In this document: in pieces, positions 1 to 10,028 of the stretch
Numbering within the stretch: position 1 is the stretch's first letter
Layout of the letters: each line of letters starts with the position of its first letter
Assembly (NCBI GenBank): GCA_032717465.1
Contig: CM064657.1
Coordinates: 20,433,970-20,497,969 of the forward strand
Direction: 5' to 3'
Length of the DNA: 64,000 nucleotides
From: Coenobita brevimanus
Lineage: Eukaryota; Arthropoda; Malacostraca; Decapoda; Coenobitidae
The notes under the pieces: model-generated
Told to the model about the DNA's origin: nothing
Databases searched by the model: none
Seen by the model: only the letters and a program-made list of their open reading frames with translations
Program-made: the position numbers and the translations under genes

Positions 1-420
1 ACCTAGCGTGACGGCAAAGCCTTACTTCCTTGCTTCTGTCTGTGATCTTTCTCTCGGGCTGTCTGACTATGCCCTCCGAAATCTGAGAATATAGGCAATA
101 TGGCTAGGTGGGGATGTGGTGTCTGGTAGATTTTCGTGGGTAGTTTCCTTGACGTTAGATAACTGGCTCAAGCTGGTTAAACTGCTAGTATCATGACATT
201 CTTGTGTCGTTTGAATTAAAAGGAGATTGTGTGAGGTACATTATGTGTCGTGACATTCTTGATGGTCTGGGGCAACAGGACTGTTGATATACATAATGTT
301 GATTGACATTCCTAGTGAGAATGTGTGTATGTCTCAAGCACACACTGCATACTGCATAATATGATATGAGATGTATACTACTGCCTATAATTTTATTACA
401 TATTTATAACTATTACATAT

Positions 421-819
421 GACATTGATGCCAATATCGTACAGTGGTAGAGGGTGCGTTTCGTACACGGGTGAGCCAGGGTTCGCGCCCCGCCAGAGTA
501 ATAAACTTTGGGTGTGTTCATCCGGCCACGTACTGCTTTGGCGGAAACAAGGGGTGCTGTGGTTGAACCAGTGTCTCTTACTATAAAGTATGCTTGCACC
601 CAGTCGGCTTGCGTGGGCCGATTACACTTGGCTCACAGACTACACACACATCCAAAGCCACTTCAACATTGCAGTTACAGTTACAAGCACTTCTCACTCT
701 ACATACAATCTCTACCAGACAGCCTAAGCCACTTGGTAGAGATACATCGGCTGTTTCGTCCCGACTTCGGTCAGGATAGGCCGGTCCTGCAGTGGATACT
801 CAAACGGCTGTTGCTGCTG

Positions 820-822
<3 letters not shown>
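421..822 (+). repeat. tRNA-derived SINE-like element
   Basis: An RNA polymerase III A-box-like motif (agtggtagagg, 443-453) is followed about 35 bases later by a B-box-like motif (gggttcgcgcc, 479-489), the spacing of a tRNA-type internal promoter. Beyond it lies about 330 bp of non-tRNA body, and the segment ends directly in a long (AT)n run, as many SINEs end in a simple-repeat tail. The acceptor stem does not pair convincingly, so I read it as a SINE head and not a tRNA gene. The left boundary is approximate. Confidence 0.5.

Positions 823-909
<87 letters not shown>
823..909. repeat. (AT)n microsatellite
   Basis: Uninterrupted AT dinucleotide run of about 87 bp abutting the SINE-like body. 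It may be the SINE tail that has since expanded. Confidence 0.95.
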
Positions 910-911
<2 letters not shown>

Positions 912-935
912 ATGACTGACAAACCTATCAGTCTC

Positions 936-1115
936 TTAACCCATTGGAGCCCGGTGTCCGGAATACTGGACAGAACTGAGATTTTTCAAGTCTTTATAAA
1001 GTAGGGAACCCCTGGGTAGGGACCTTTGAGCTTCGCGACTGAGCCGACAGGCGGAGGGCGGTACGCTTAGTACCCACCCAGCACCATGCCTCGCCCAGCA
1101 CTCTTGGGATCCAAG

Positions 1116-1118
<3 letters not shown>
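936..1118 (-). mobile_element. TTAA-bounded MITE, divergent copy
   Basis: The segment starts at a TTAA (936-939) and aligns along its length with the reverse complement of the 189-bp element nested in each array unit (for example 50167-50355). Shared blocks include gggaacccc, gagcttcgcga and gagccgacaggcgga-like stretches in the same order. The right end should be another TTAA but runs straight into (AT)n, so that target site has been lost or overgrown. TTAA flanks are a piggyBac-superfamily signature. No protein is encoded. Confidence 0.7.

Positions 1119-1208
<90 letters not shown>
1119..1208. repeat. Compound (AT)n(GT)n microsatellite
   Basis: AT dinucleotides to about 1170, then GT dinucleotides to 1208. 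The array begins exactly where the preceding MITE should end. Confidence 0.95.
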
Positions 1209-1210
<2 letters not shown>

Positions 1211-1575
1211 AAACAGTGTGTTCAGTGCATGAGGTCTGGGATGGCCGTGGTTAACGTTTTTGTTTTACAATCAACATTATAATGTGTTGATAGCTATATT
1301 GCATACGTTTTACATATTCTAGTGTTTTATGTTTGTGTAATAGTAGTGTGACCAAGAGTGTTCCGTATGAGGTCAGCTTGAGATGTAACTGCCAGTTAAG
1401 AATGGTGGGGGGGGGGGGGTAAGGGTATTGGAGAGGGTTGGGAGCTGGGGTAGAGGCGGATGGAGCTCGTTTCGTCTCCCTTTCCCTTCTTCCCTGGGTA
1501 TACAGGAATAGGAAGGGTGCACCCTTGAGGAGAAATTAGTGCTCATGGATGTACACATGGTCGATCAGTATCCAC

Positions 1576-1576
<1 letters not shown>
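1209..1576. other. Unassigned stretch
   Basis: No credible coding or RNA signal was seen. It contains a G homopolymer near 1406-1420. Confidence 0.4.

Positions 1577-1644
<68 letters not shown>
1577..1644. repeat. (GT)n microsatellite
   Basis: GT dinucleotide run of about 68 bp. Short reading frames crossing it (Thr-His or Cys-Val repeats) are artefacts of the repeat. Confidence 0.95.
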
Positions 1645-1646
<2 letters not shown>

Positions 1647-2128
1647 ATTCCCCACTTCTCAGCCCCCCTTCCCATATTGCCTGGACCACATGGACCAATG
1701 GTAATGACCCAGTAGGTGAGTGAGCGACACAGTAAGGGACACAATAGTGGCCGCCTCCCTGGGTTATGCAGGAACAACAACCAGCTTATATTACTGTAGA
1801 TTTCTTTTCACTCTGATGTCCCAGACCCTTAGTCCATGACCTGATTTTGGAACTTGGATTAATCATTGTAAACAGATACCAAGAGCAAAACTGTGCAGTC
1901 CCACTCCACAGATCTCTGAAACCAAGCGACTCACAACAAACACAAGTAATATTACAGGTAGCCCTAGAAAGATTTCAGTAACAATAGAGTAGGTAGTCTT
2001 AAAGCAATGTTCTGTAACTCTTCCAGACTTTCTATGACTAGGCTCACAAGGGTAGGTCTGCCTAATCATCAAAAGCCAGGAATGAGATCATTCCTTGACC
2101 ACTCTGTGGAGTGGCAACATTAACGAGG
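1645..2128. other. Unassigned stretch
   Basis: No family resemblance recognised on either strand. Confidence 0.4.
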
Positions 2129-2275
2129 TTTGGCCACGTGGAGAGGATGGAGAGTGAGAGACTAACGAGGTGGAAGGAGGGAGAGGGAGTGGGAGGCCAA
2201 GGATGAAATGGATGGATGGAGTGGAGAGGTAGGCCTATATGAGAGTAGGGGATGTGAGCTGCGAGCAGGGCAGCG
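2129..2275 (+). pseudogene. C-terminal scrap of an RTE-like LINE polyprotein
   Basis: Read from about 2133 this stretch encodes FGHVERMESERL, then a stop-interrupted GWMEW-like block and an ESRG-like block. The neighbouring full element has the same order at its C terminus (FGHMERM near 4282, GWMDS near 4380, ARGMS near 4413). It is therefore the tail of another, diverged copy, lying immediately upstream of and in the same direction as the element at 2279-4487. No endonuclease or polymerase part remains here. Confidence 0.55.
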
Positions 2276-2278
2276 AAA

Positions 2279-4487
2279 TTGCTGGGAACAGCAACATGGA
2301 GGCGATTTGTTTGTGGCCACCCCTTAATCAGGTGGCTTATTTCTATATTTTATTCTGAGTTGGATAAAAGAGAGAAAATTATAGAGTACCAGGAGAAATT
2401 GAAAGATGAGTGGAATCCAGTGAAAGATCAGGAAAATAGCAGTGTGGAGGAGGAATGGCAGTTCTTTAAGAGTGCTGTGGTGGAGCATGCAAAAGTGTGT
2501 GGTGTGAGACGTGTGGGTGGTGGTGTAAGAAAAGGAAGTGAATGGTGGTGCAAGGAAGTATGTATGGCTCAGGCTGAGAAGAGACGTGCTTATGAAATGT
2601 GGCTGCAGAGGAAGGATGAGGTGTCACATGAGAGGTATAAGGAAAAGAGGAATAGGGCGAGAAGGGCTGTGCGTGATGCTAAAGTGGCAGCAGATGAGAG
2701 GTGGGGTAGGCGGCTGACTGAGAATTTTCAATAGAATAAGAAAATGTTCTGGAAGAAGGTTAAAAGGATGTGAAAGAGAGAGTCTGGGAAGGAAGAGCGA
2801 GTAAAAGCAGAGGATGGAAGGATGTTAATTGAGATGGATGCAGTAAGGAAGAGATGGGCAGAGTATTTTGAAAGATTGTTAAATGTAGAGGAAGAAAGAG
2901 TGGCTGAGATTGTGGCGGATGGAAGGGTGCAAGGAATAACTGTGTTGGGAGAGTTGAATGATTCTTTGATCACGAAGGAGGAAGTGGAGAAGGTAGTAAA
3001 TGAGATGAAAACAGGGAAAGCTGCAGGTATGGATGGGTGTGCTGTGGAATGCCTGAAGGGTGGTGGAGTGACTATTGTTGACTGGTTAGTAAGATTGTTG
3101 AATGTGTGCTTTGTGAAAGGTATGATGCCAATTGACTGGGCAAGTGCTTGCGTGGTCCCGTTGTATAAAGGCAAGGGTGACAAGTATGAATTCCCTAGCT
3201 TTAGGGGTATAAGTCTGTTGAGTGTTGTAGGTAAGGTGTATTGTAGAGTGTTAATTATGAGAGTTAGAGAGGGTACAGAGGGAGTGATTGGTGATGAGCA
3301 GTGTGGCTTTAGGTGAGGGAGGGGATGCGTGGATCAGGTGTTCGCTGTGAGACAAGTGTGTGAAAAGTATTTAGCGAAAGGCAAGGATGTGTTTTGAGTA
3401 TTCATGGATTTAGAGAAAACGTATGATAGAATTGATAGGGAGGCTTTGTGGACTGTTTTAAGATTGTATGGACTTGATGGTAGGTTACTAAAAGGGGTGA
3501 AAAGTTTTTATGTAAATAGTAGAGCGTGTGTAAGAGTGGGAAATGTTGTGAGTGATTGGTTTCCCGTGAGAGTGGGGCTGCGACAGCGATATGTGATGTT
3601 GCCTTGGTTGTTTAATATTTATATGGATGGTGTTGTAAGGGAGGTGAATGCAAGAGTTTCAGGTGGAGGTCTGAGTCTGGTGAATGTTGATGATGGAGAT
3701 TGGAATCTGAAGCAGCTGCTGTTTGCAGATGATACTGCACTGGTGGCTGATTCAGAAGAGATTGAGACAGCTGGTAGAGGAGTTTGGAATGGTGTGTGAT
3801 AGGAGGAAATTGAAAGTAAATGAGAATATGAGTAAAGTGATGAAGTGTACGAGGTTGGTAGATGGTAGGAGGAAGAATATAGTTCTGAATGGTGAGTTGC
3901 TTGAGGAGGTAGAGTGTTTTAAATATTTAGGGTCACATGTTGCTGTAGATGGAAGAATAGATGCAGTAGTGAAGTTTAGAATGAATGAAGTAGGTAAGAT
4001 GCTGGAAGGAATGAAAAAGGTATTTAGAGGTCGTTCGCTAAGAATGGATGTAAAGAGAACGCTGTATGAGGGTGTTGTGGTACCGACCGCGTTATATGGG
4101 GCTGAAACATGGAAAATGGGTGTAGCAGAGAGGAAAAGTTTGAATGTAATGGAGATGAGATGTCTGAGGAGTATGTGTGGAGTGACGCGTATGGATCGAG
4201 TGTGAAATGGTAAATTGCGAAAGAGAACTGGAGTTGTTCAGAAGATGGCTGGTAGAGTTGAGCAGAGGATGTTGCGATGGTTTGGGCATATGGAGAGAAT
4301 GGATAATGAGCGATTGGTGAAAAAGATAACTAGATCTGATGTGAGAGGTGTAAGGCTGAAAGGGAGACCATGAATAGGATGGATGGACAGTGTGAAGAGA
4401 GCGCTGGATGCAAGAGGGATGTCTGTTGAGCAAGGAAGAGTGGCTGTGCGTGACAGAAATAAATGGAGAGAAATTGTGAATGAATAA
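2279..4487 (+). pseudogene. RTE-like non-LTR retrotransposon reverse transcriptase, degenerate
   Basis: Decayed LINE polyprotein from the pre-polymerase region to the C terminus. Motifs in order are: a Lys/Arg-rich linker (2340-2734), KTGKAAGMDG (about 3009), FRGISLLSVVGKV (about 3201), MDLEKTYDRID (3404 on, metal-binding Asp present), and LLFADDTALVAD (about 3718, the FADD active site intact). The C-terminal block has YGAETW, RCLRSMCGVTRMDRV and FGHMERM. Reading is broken by in-frame stops at 2732, 2771, 3314, 3395, 4203 and 4371, and by a frameshift near 3770. No endonuclease domain was found, so the copy is 5'-truncated. The order and C-terminal block resemble the RTE clade. The assignment is by pattern memory only. 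Confidence 0.8.
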
Positions 4488-4810
4488 ATGATGATGCAGG
4501 CCTGAGGGGATATTCTCCGGCATTTGGTCTGATCAGCTATTCAGGTCAGGTCAGGGTAAAGGGATGGGTCTATTATGATGTGGCAGGGGTAAGCCAGCTC
4601 TGCTGTCGCACCCTGTTGCGGATGTCACTGACTGCACTGCGCAGTTGACCCTTGTGCGGTGTGGTGCGGTGAGGATCTGTCCCTTCTTCCTTCTGGGGCT
4701 AAGATGCGATTGAATGTGTTTGAATGGATGGGTAAATGGGGAGTGTGTCGTCCTGCCTCGGCTACCTTCCTTTCCTTGGGGGAAGCAGCCTAGGTATTTA
4801 GATATATAGA
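4488..4810 (+). repeat. Probable 3' untranslated region of the RTE-like LINE
   Basis: Follows the LINE stop codon directly, has no open frame, and ends in a short AT-rich gatata-type simple sequence near 4798-4812, as expected for an RTE tail. The boundary is inferred. Confidence 0.45.
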
Positions 4811-5464
4811 TACAGATTCTCCCACCCTCCTGATGATTTTATTCAGCTTAGGAGGCTTTATTTAGGGTTACGGAAGGCAGCAACTAATCCCTCCAATTCG
4901 AAAATTCCCTCATAAGCTAAAAAAATCGTCTGATGGTAGCAAGAATAGAAATGAAGAAAAAGTCATCGAGATGAATTGGTTGATAACAGAAGTGTACAGA
5001 TAATGGGCCCGTATTCTAGTCGTTAAGGAAGCTCCCTGACACCTTTTCTTAAAACATTTATTTTGCTTAATACACCTTACTGTCCTATCCTCCGCCATAT
5101 AAATCCTTCAAACATCGCCATACTCTGCAGAAATAATGCACAAAAGGATATTAACTAGCTATAACCGAAAATAAATCGCTGAGGAAGAGGTGCTAGGGAG
5201 CCTCCTTACTCAACGAGAATAGCGACCATGATGTCAATTACGTTTTTACCTTCTCCTGATCGCGTTTTCTCCAGTACTTTGTTGCAGCCGACCATACATG
5301 ATTTTCTTAAGCGGGAATAAGCTCTAGAACCTTAAGAATGATGATACTCTCACTATTAGACCTCTCACAGTCGTGTCTGTCCTGGTATATTTTCATTTTA
5401 GATAACGACAAACGATTTTATGTAGCTAAGAGTGCATCATAGGAGCCTTAAAGGTTTATTTGCA
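4811..5464. other. Unassigned stretch
   Basis: No recognised gene, RNA or repeat. AT-rich with scattered short frames only. Confidence 0.4.
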
Positions 5465-5466
5465 AA

Positions 5467-5514
<48 letters not shown>

Positions 5515-5534
5515 TGAGAGAGAGAGAGAGAGAG
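5465..5534. repeat. (GA)n microsatellite
   Basis: Slightly interrupted GA dinucleotide run of about 70 bp. Confidence 0.95.
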
Positions 5535-5659
5535 GCGAGGATGAAGAATGCATGACTCATTTCGCTTGAGGTTGCAAAGTTAACAAAAATGATTAACCAG
5601 ACTACTGTCAGTAGCATAGGTTAAATACTAGTGCACAGTAACATTTCACTTTTCTGTTG

Positions 5660-7509
5660 CTCTCAACTTCTTTTTCTTTTATGCGAGGGAGAAGGAATCG
5701 AAGGCAGAGCCTGCAAAACAGTTCCTTCCAAGAAAAAAACAAAAACAATACAAAAGAGAGCCAAATTCAAAAACCGTTCATTTCTACATGGCTGGACACA
5801 CTGCGTTTGAAGGACTGGAGATCATGGAAGTAAGAAATACAGACAGGAGACAGTTCCAGAGTTGATCTGTTACAAATGAATGACTGGGAGTAATGGTTAA
5901 CTCTTGCATTAGCGAGTTGGACAGAAAAGGGATGAGAGGTTGTTGCTAGACGGGTGGTACACAACCGTCGTCGAGGTGAAGGGATGCAAGCAGACTGATC
6001 AGAGGAGCAGTGACTATTGAAGTAGCGATAGAAAAGAGATAAAGATGCAACAGTGCGGTGAAGAGACAGAGGATAAAGGGAGCCAGTATGAGGAGGAGAG
6101 TTGATGAGGCGAAAAGCCTTTGACTCCACCCTATTGAGAAAAGCTCTATGTGGGGAGCTTCCCCACACATGAGAGTTGTACTCTAAACAGGGGTGAACAA
6201 AACTCGTGTATAAAGTCAACAGCTGTGCAGGGGTAAAGAAGGCACGGAGTCGGCTTAGCACACCGAATCTCTTGGAAGCAGATTTTACAAGAGATGCAAT
6301 ATGATCTTTCCAAGATAAGTCCCGAGTGAATGAAACTCCAAGCATGTTCAAGGATGATGCAGGATTGAACTGGATATTATTAAACATTAGTGGGTATTCC
6401 TGTGGAAGATTTTGATGGGTTGATAGGTGTAAAAACGGAGTCTTTGATGCATTAAAAACAACAAGATTATTTTTACCCAAATCAGAGGTACGAGCCAAGT
6501 CAGACATTAGGCGTGCCATACCCTCATCCCTTGTTTGTTGAGGTAACTGCTGAGATGGACGTTGTGGAAACCGAATGGAAAGGTGAAGGGTGGATCATCT
6601 GTGTATGAGTGGATAGGGTTAGATATATAGCTTAGAAGATCATTGATGAATAAAAGCAAGAGAGTTGGTAATAGGACAAAGCACTGAGGAACACCATTGT
6701 TGATAGACCTAGGAGAAGAACGATGGCCATCTACAACAGCGGCTATGGAACGACCAGAAAGGAAGCTATAGATGAAGGCACAGATAGAAGGATAGAAACC
6801 GTAAGAGGGCAGTTTGGAAATTAAAGATTTATGCCAGACTCAATCGAATGCCTTTGACATGTCAAATGCAATGGCAAAGCTTTCGCCAAAGTCCTGAAAG
6901 AAGAATGACCAGGAATCTGAAATATAGGTGAAAACATCGCCAGCAGAGAGTCCCTGATGGAGCCCATGCTGACAATCAGAAAGAAGGTTGTGATAGGACA
7001 GATGCTTTAAAACTTTTCTATTAAGAATGGACGATAGTTAGAGGGTTGGGGATGGTCACCCTTCTTTGGGACTGGCTGAATGAGAGCAAATTCCAGCAAG
7101 AAGGATAGGTACAAGTTGACAGACATAGGCGAAAGAGTTTACCTAGGCAGGATGTAAGCACAGAAGCACAGTTTTTGAGAAGAACAGGAGGGACTCCATC
7201 AGGCCCATATGCCTTGTTAGTACTGAGGCCAGTGATGGCAGAAAATACATCACCTGAAGAAATTTTAATGTCAGCAGCCATGAGGAAGTCAGAGGGGGAA
7301 AGTGATAGAGGAACAGCACCGGAATCATCTAACGTGGAACTGGAGGAGACAGTCTGAGCGAAGAGATCTGCTTTATCAGTAGAAGAAATAGCTACAGAGC
7401 CATCAGAGCAGAATAAAGGAAGGAAGGATGATGAGGTAAAGTTGTTATGAAGGTTTTTGGCAAGGTGCCAGAAGGAGCAGAAAGAAATCGGGTTTGAGAG
7501 TTGAGAGCA
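5660..7509 (-). pseudogene. LINE family B, reverse transcriptase and 3' part
   Basis: Reverse strand. From 7509 down: the pre-RT block STNKAYGPDG (about 7220), a VPQ block with the palm motif reading SYTDDP (about 6592-6612, the two Asp kept where related copies read YADD), and the long C-terminal block 5767-6519 with FNASKTPFL, SFTRDLSWKDHI, LYTSFVHPCLEYNSHVWG and SHVEMNGF. Frames are interrupted between 6520 and 7020, for example a stop before VWH in the DMSKAFD motif. The 3' end lies near 5660-5700. Its upstream half is at 8282-9133, displaced by a TTAA insertion. The same family appears at 17440-18680 and antisense in every array unit. The clade (CR1/Jockey-like) is uncertain. Confidence 0.82.
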
Positions 7510-8281
7510 TTAACTCGTCACGTCCCGAGCTATTTCGCACCTCTGACACCCCCCAGTCCCGAGGTATTTTCGATTTTTTTTTTGGGGGGGGGCTAAAACC
7601 TCCGCTTTTCGTGAAAATCATCGAAAATTCATAGAGAAATCGCTCACCTTAGGTTTAAAATACTCGATGCAGGTACGAGTACCTCCTTATCTGACTGGGT
7701 TTTCTAACAGGCTGGCACCAAAGAAAACGAGTTCTATGGGAGGGTAACTATTTCACATCACTCATAAACGGTATTTATTTATTTACTTGGTACGAATTTA
7801 TATGTAGTACGAGAGTATATTGGTTTTCAAACAGTAATATAGGCCTTATAAGCATTGTTTCACTCACTAACTCATCACCATATCTGACCTTCTTTTGCCA
7901 CATTACCTGATCATTATTTCTGACTGTTTCTTCCTCTAATGCTATGTAAACTTTGTCCTCCACAATGTCATCGATTGGGGAATCACTCTGGCCCTGAATG
8001 TCTTTACTGGCCAGGTCACTGGTAACAGGTGAATTGCCGAGACAACGGCATGAGGGGGGGGAGGGGGGAGGATATGCAGTGTAAGGCACTGTCCCTGCTT
8101 GGCATCTTGTAGAGGAATAGAGGAAGGTGTCCCGTGTATATGTACGAAAAATCATGCGCGAAAATTGAAAATTGTGCAAATTAGGGACCTTGCAATTGCA
8201 CAACGTACCAGTACGTCGCCAGGACTGGCAAATGCAAAATGTTGCAACGTACCCATACGTCGATGGGATGGGGCGGGTCAA
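7510..8281 (-). mobile_element. Non-autonomous piggyBac-type element, 772 bp, first copy
   Basis: Bounded by TTAA at 7510-7513 and its decayed partner TCAA at 8278-8281, cutting LINE B in two. Termini are imperfect inverted repeats of the type TTAACYCGYCRCGTCCCG. The reverse strand carries a 168-residue frame (7775-8281) homologous to the same-length element at 35402-36173 and, in its 5' third, to the start of the complete piggyBac element at 40.1 kb (shared aatttgcacaattttcaa-type block and acaccttcc). It lacks the transposase core, so it is probably an internal-deletion derivative moved by a partner transposase. 5' end is at 8281 in element orientation. Confidence 0.78.
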
Positions 8282-9133
8282 GTATGGATGAAATTATTTT
8301 TAACAGAGCAAAGAACAGACTTAGCAAGATTCCGAGCAGAAACAAAAAAGATGTGATTCAGGGGTGAGTTGGCTCTGGTACCTTTTATAGGCCCTCTCCA
8401 CATTGAGGACAGCATTAGAACAAGCGTGATTAAACCAAGGTTTTTGTGCATTAGTCAAAGCATATGCGAAAGGAATGTATGCTTCCATGCCCGACAGAAT
8501 AACCTCCGTAATGCGCAAGGCACACTCAGATGGCTCCCGGCCATGGAAGCAATAATCATTCCAAGGAAAATCAAAGAAGTATTGTCTGAGGGCCTCCCAA
8601 TCCGCAGCTCCAAAGTGCCACAGACGACATTTCTTTGGAGGGTCCACAGGCTGTATCGAAGCGATAGGACTAGTTAAGGTAATAAGGTTATGATTGGAGG
8701 AGCTCATTGGAGAGAAAAGATTAACAGTGTAAGCAGAAGGATTGGTTGTAAGGAAGAGGTCAAGTATGTTGGAGCTCTCTCCAAGGTAGTCAGGGATAAG
8801 GGTAGGGTGCTGTACAAGCTGCTCTAGGTCATTGAGGCTAGAAAAGATGTAGGCTTGTTCACCAGGTGGATCAGTGAAATGAAAGGAGAGCCAAAGGTTG
8901 TGGTGAACATTGAAATCTAGAATGGAGATTTCAGAGAAAGGAGAAATGGATAGAATGTGTTCCATCGTAGAAGAAAGATAGTCGAAGAATTTTTGATAGT
9001 CAGTAGAATTAGGAGATAAGTAAACAGAGCAGATATATTTAGTCAGAGAATGACAGGAGAGCCAAAGCCAGAGAGTCGAGAATTCAGAAGAATCAAGTTC
9101 AGGAACACAAGAGCAAGATAGGAATATAGTCAT
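8282..9133 (-). pseudogene. LINE family B, apurinic-type endonuclease part
   Basis: Reverse-strand frame 8321-9133 (270 residues) encoding the endonuclease half of the LINE continued at 5660-7509. Recognisable motifs are YLSPNSTDYQKFFDYL, LDFNVHHNLWL (the GDFN motif with Gly replaced), LDLFLTTNP, SSSNHNLI (normally GSSDHNLI, so the catalytic Asp reads Asn) and a trailing WFNHAC linker. The start Met is arbitrary because the 5' end is truncated near 9133-9200. Loss at both the GDFN and SDH motifs suggests an inactive nuclease. Confidence 0.8.
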
Positions 9134-9507
9134 GTGGCAACTGCACTATGCTACGAGAGGTCCCCGATGATGAGTGTTAATATACTTTAGTTTGGCCACG
9201 TCCAGTGAATCGTGAGGAAGAAATTGGCTGCCTTTGCTCTTGTTGTCACCTTTTCCTTCGCCATACACTTTACAGATTACACCTTTATTGCTTCATTGCC
9301 ATTACGTATATGTTTTATTCTTGCTTCCACCAGATGAATGTAGTCGTGGTTAAGTTTTTTTTTTTTTTTTTTCTGTTATTGAAGGGTTTAATGCAAGTTA
9401 TCATTGTTCCCTCAACCACAAAAAGTCTAACCTAAGCTAAAGAAAATATTTTAGAGACAGGCGGACAAAAAAAAAAAAAGGATTAGAGTACAGAGGTAAA
9501 CTCCTCT
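9134..9507. other. Unassigned stretch with T- and A-runs
   Basis: Contains a T homopolymer (about 9354-9372) and an A-run near 9468-9479. No coding signal recognised. Confidence 0.4.
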
Positions 9508-9843
9508 TTCTCTCTCTCTCTCTCTCTCTCCTTCAAGACTTTCCTCTTTCTCACCCTCCTAATTGCCTGTGAATGAGAGAAAGAATGTGAATGGAGGAAA
9601 GATGCAGAGTAATGGATTAGGTGGAAGAAGTAAGAAAGGAAGACAGAAAAGGAAGAGAAATGATGGAAGGAAGGAAGGAAGGAAGGAGGTAAGGAAGGAA
9701 AGAAAGAAAGAAGGAAGAAAGGAAGGAAGGGAGGAAGAAGAGAAGGAAGGAGGGAGGGAGGGGAGCAGGAAAGGAAGTGAAATCAAGCAAGGAGAAGGAA
9801 GAGGTAGAGAGAAGGATATGAGATCAGAGAAGCGGAAAAGAAG
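9508..9843. repeat. (TC)n microsatellite followed by purine-rich GGAA low-complexity DNA
   Basis: TC run at about 9508-9530, then a GGAA/GAAG-rich tract, densest at 9660-9780. Long frames of Lys/Glu/Arg on one strand and Ser/Phe/Leu/Pro on the other are compositional artefacts. Confidence 0.9.
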
Positions 9844-9860
9844 GATTGATTGATTGATTG
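9844..9860 (-). repeat. (CAAT)n 3' tail of the I-like LINE
   Basis: About four ATTG units on the + strand directly downstream (reverse strand) of the LINE 3' UTR, which is the expected position for a target-primed tail. Confidence 0.6.
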
Positions 9861-10028
9861 CAAAGAATTAAAATCTGGCGGCGCAACTGCCAGGGTCATA
9901 TGCCGCCGGACGACAAAGTAAAACACACAGCAAAATAAAAAGTGCATATTCAAATTAAAGTTAATATCTGGTAGCAGGAACAAAACACTGAAAAATAATA
10001 AAAGAGTAGTTTATAAAATATCAAGTAC

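Noticed and set aside
439..510. Functional tRNA gene
   Set aside because: A and B boxes are present but the acceptor and anticodon stems do not fold convincingly; a SINE head fits better. The same holds for the heads at 47449, 53764 and 60002.
508..1004. Frames ending in Tyr-Ile repeats
   Set aside because: They run through (AT)n; no gene.
9559..9853. Lys/Glu-rich and Ser/Phe-rich frames
   Set aside because: Translations of GGAA simple sequence.
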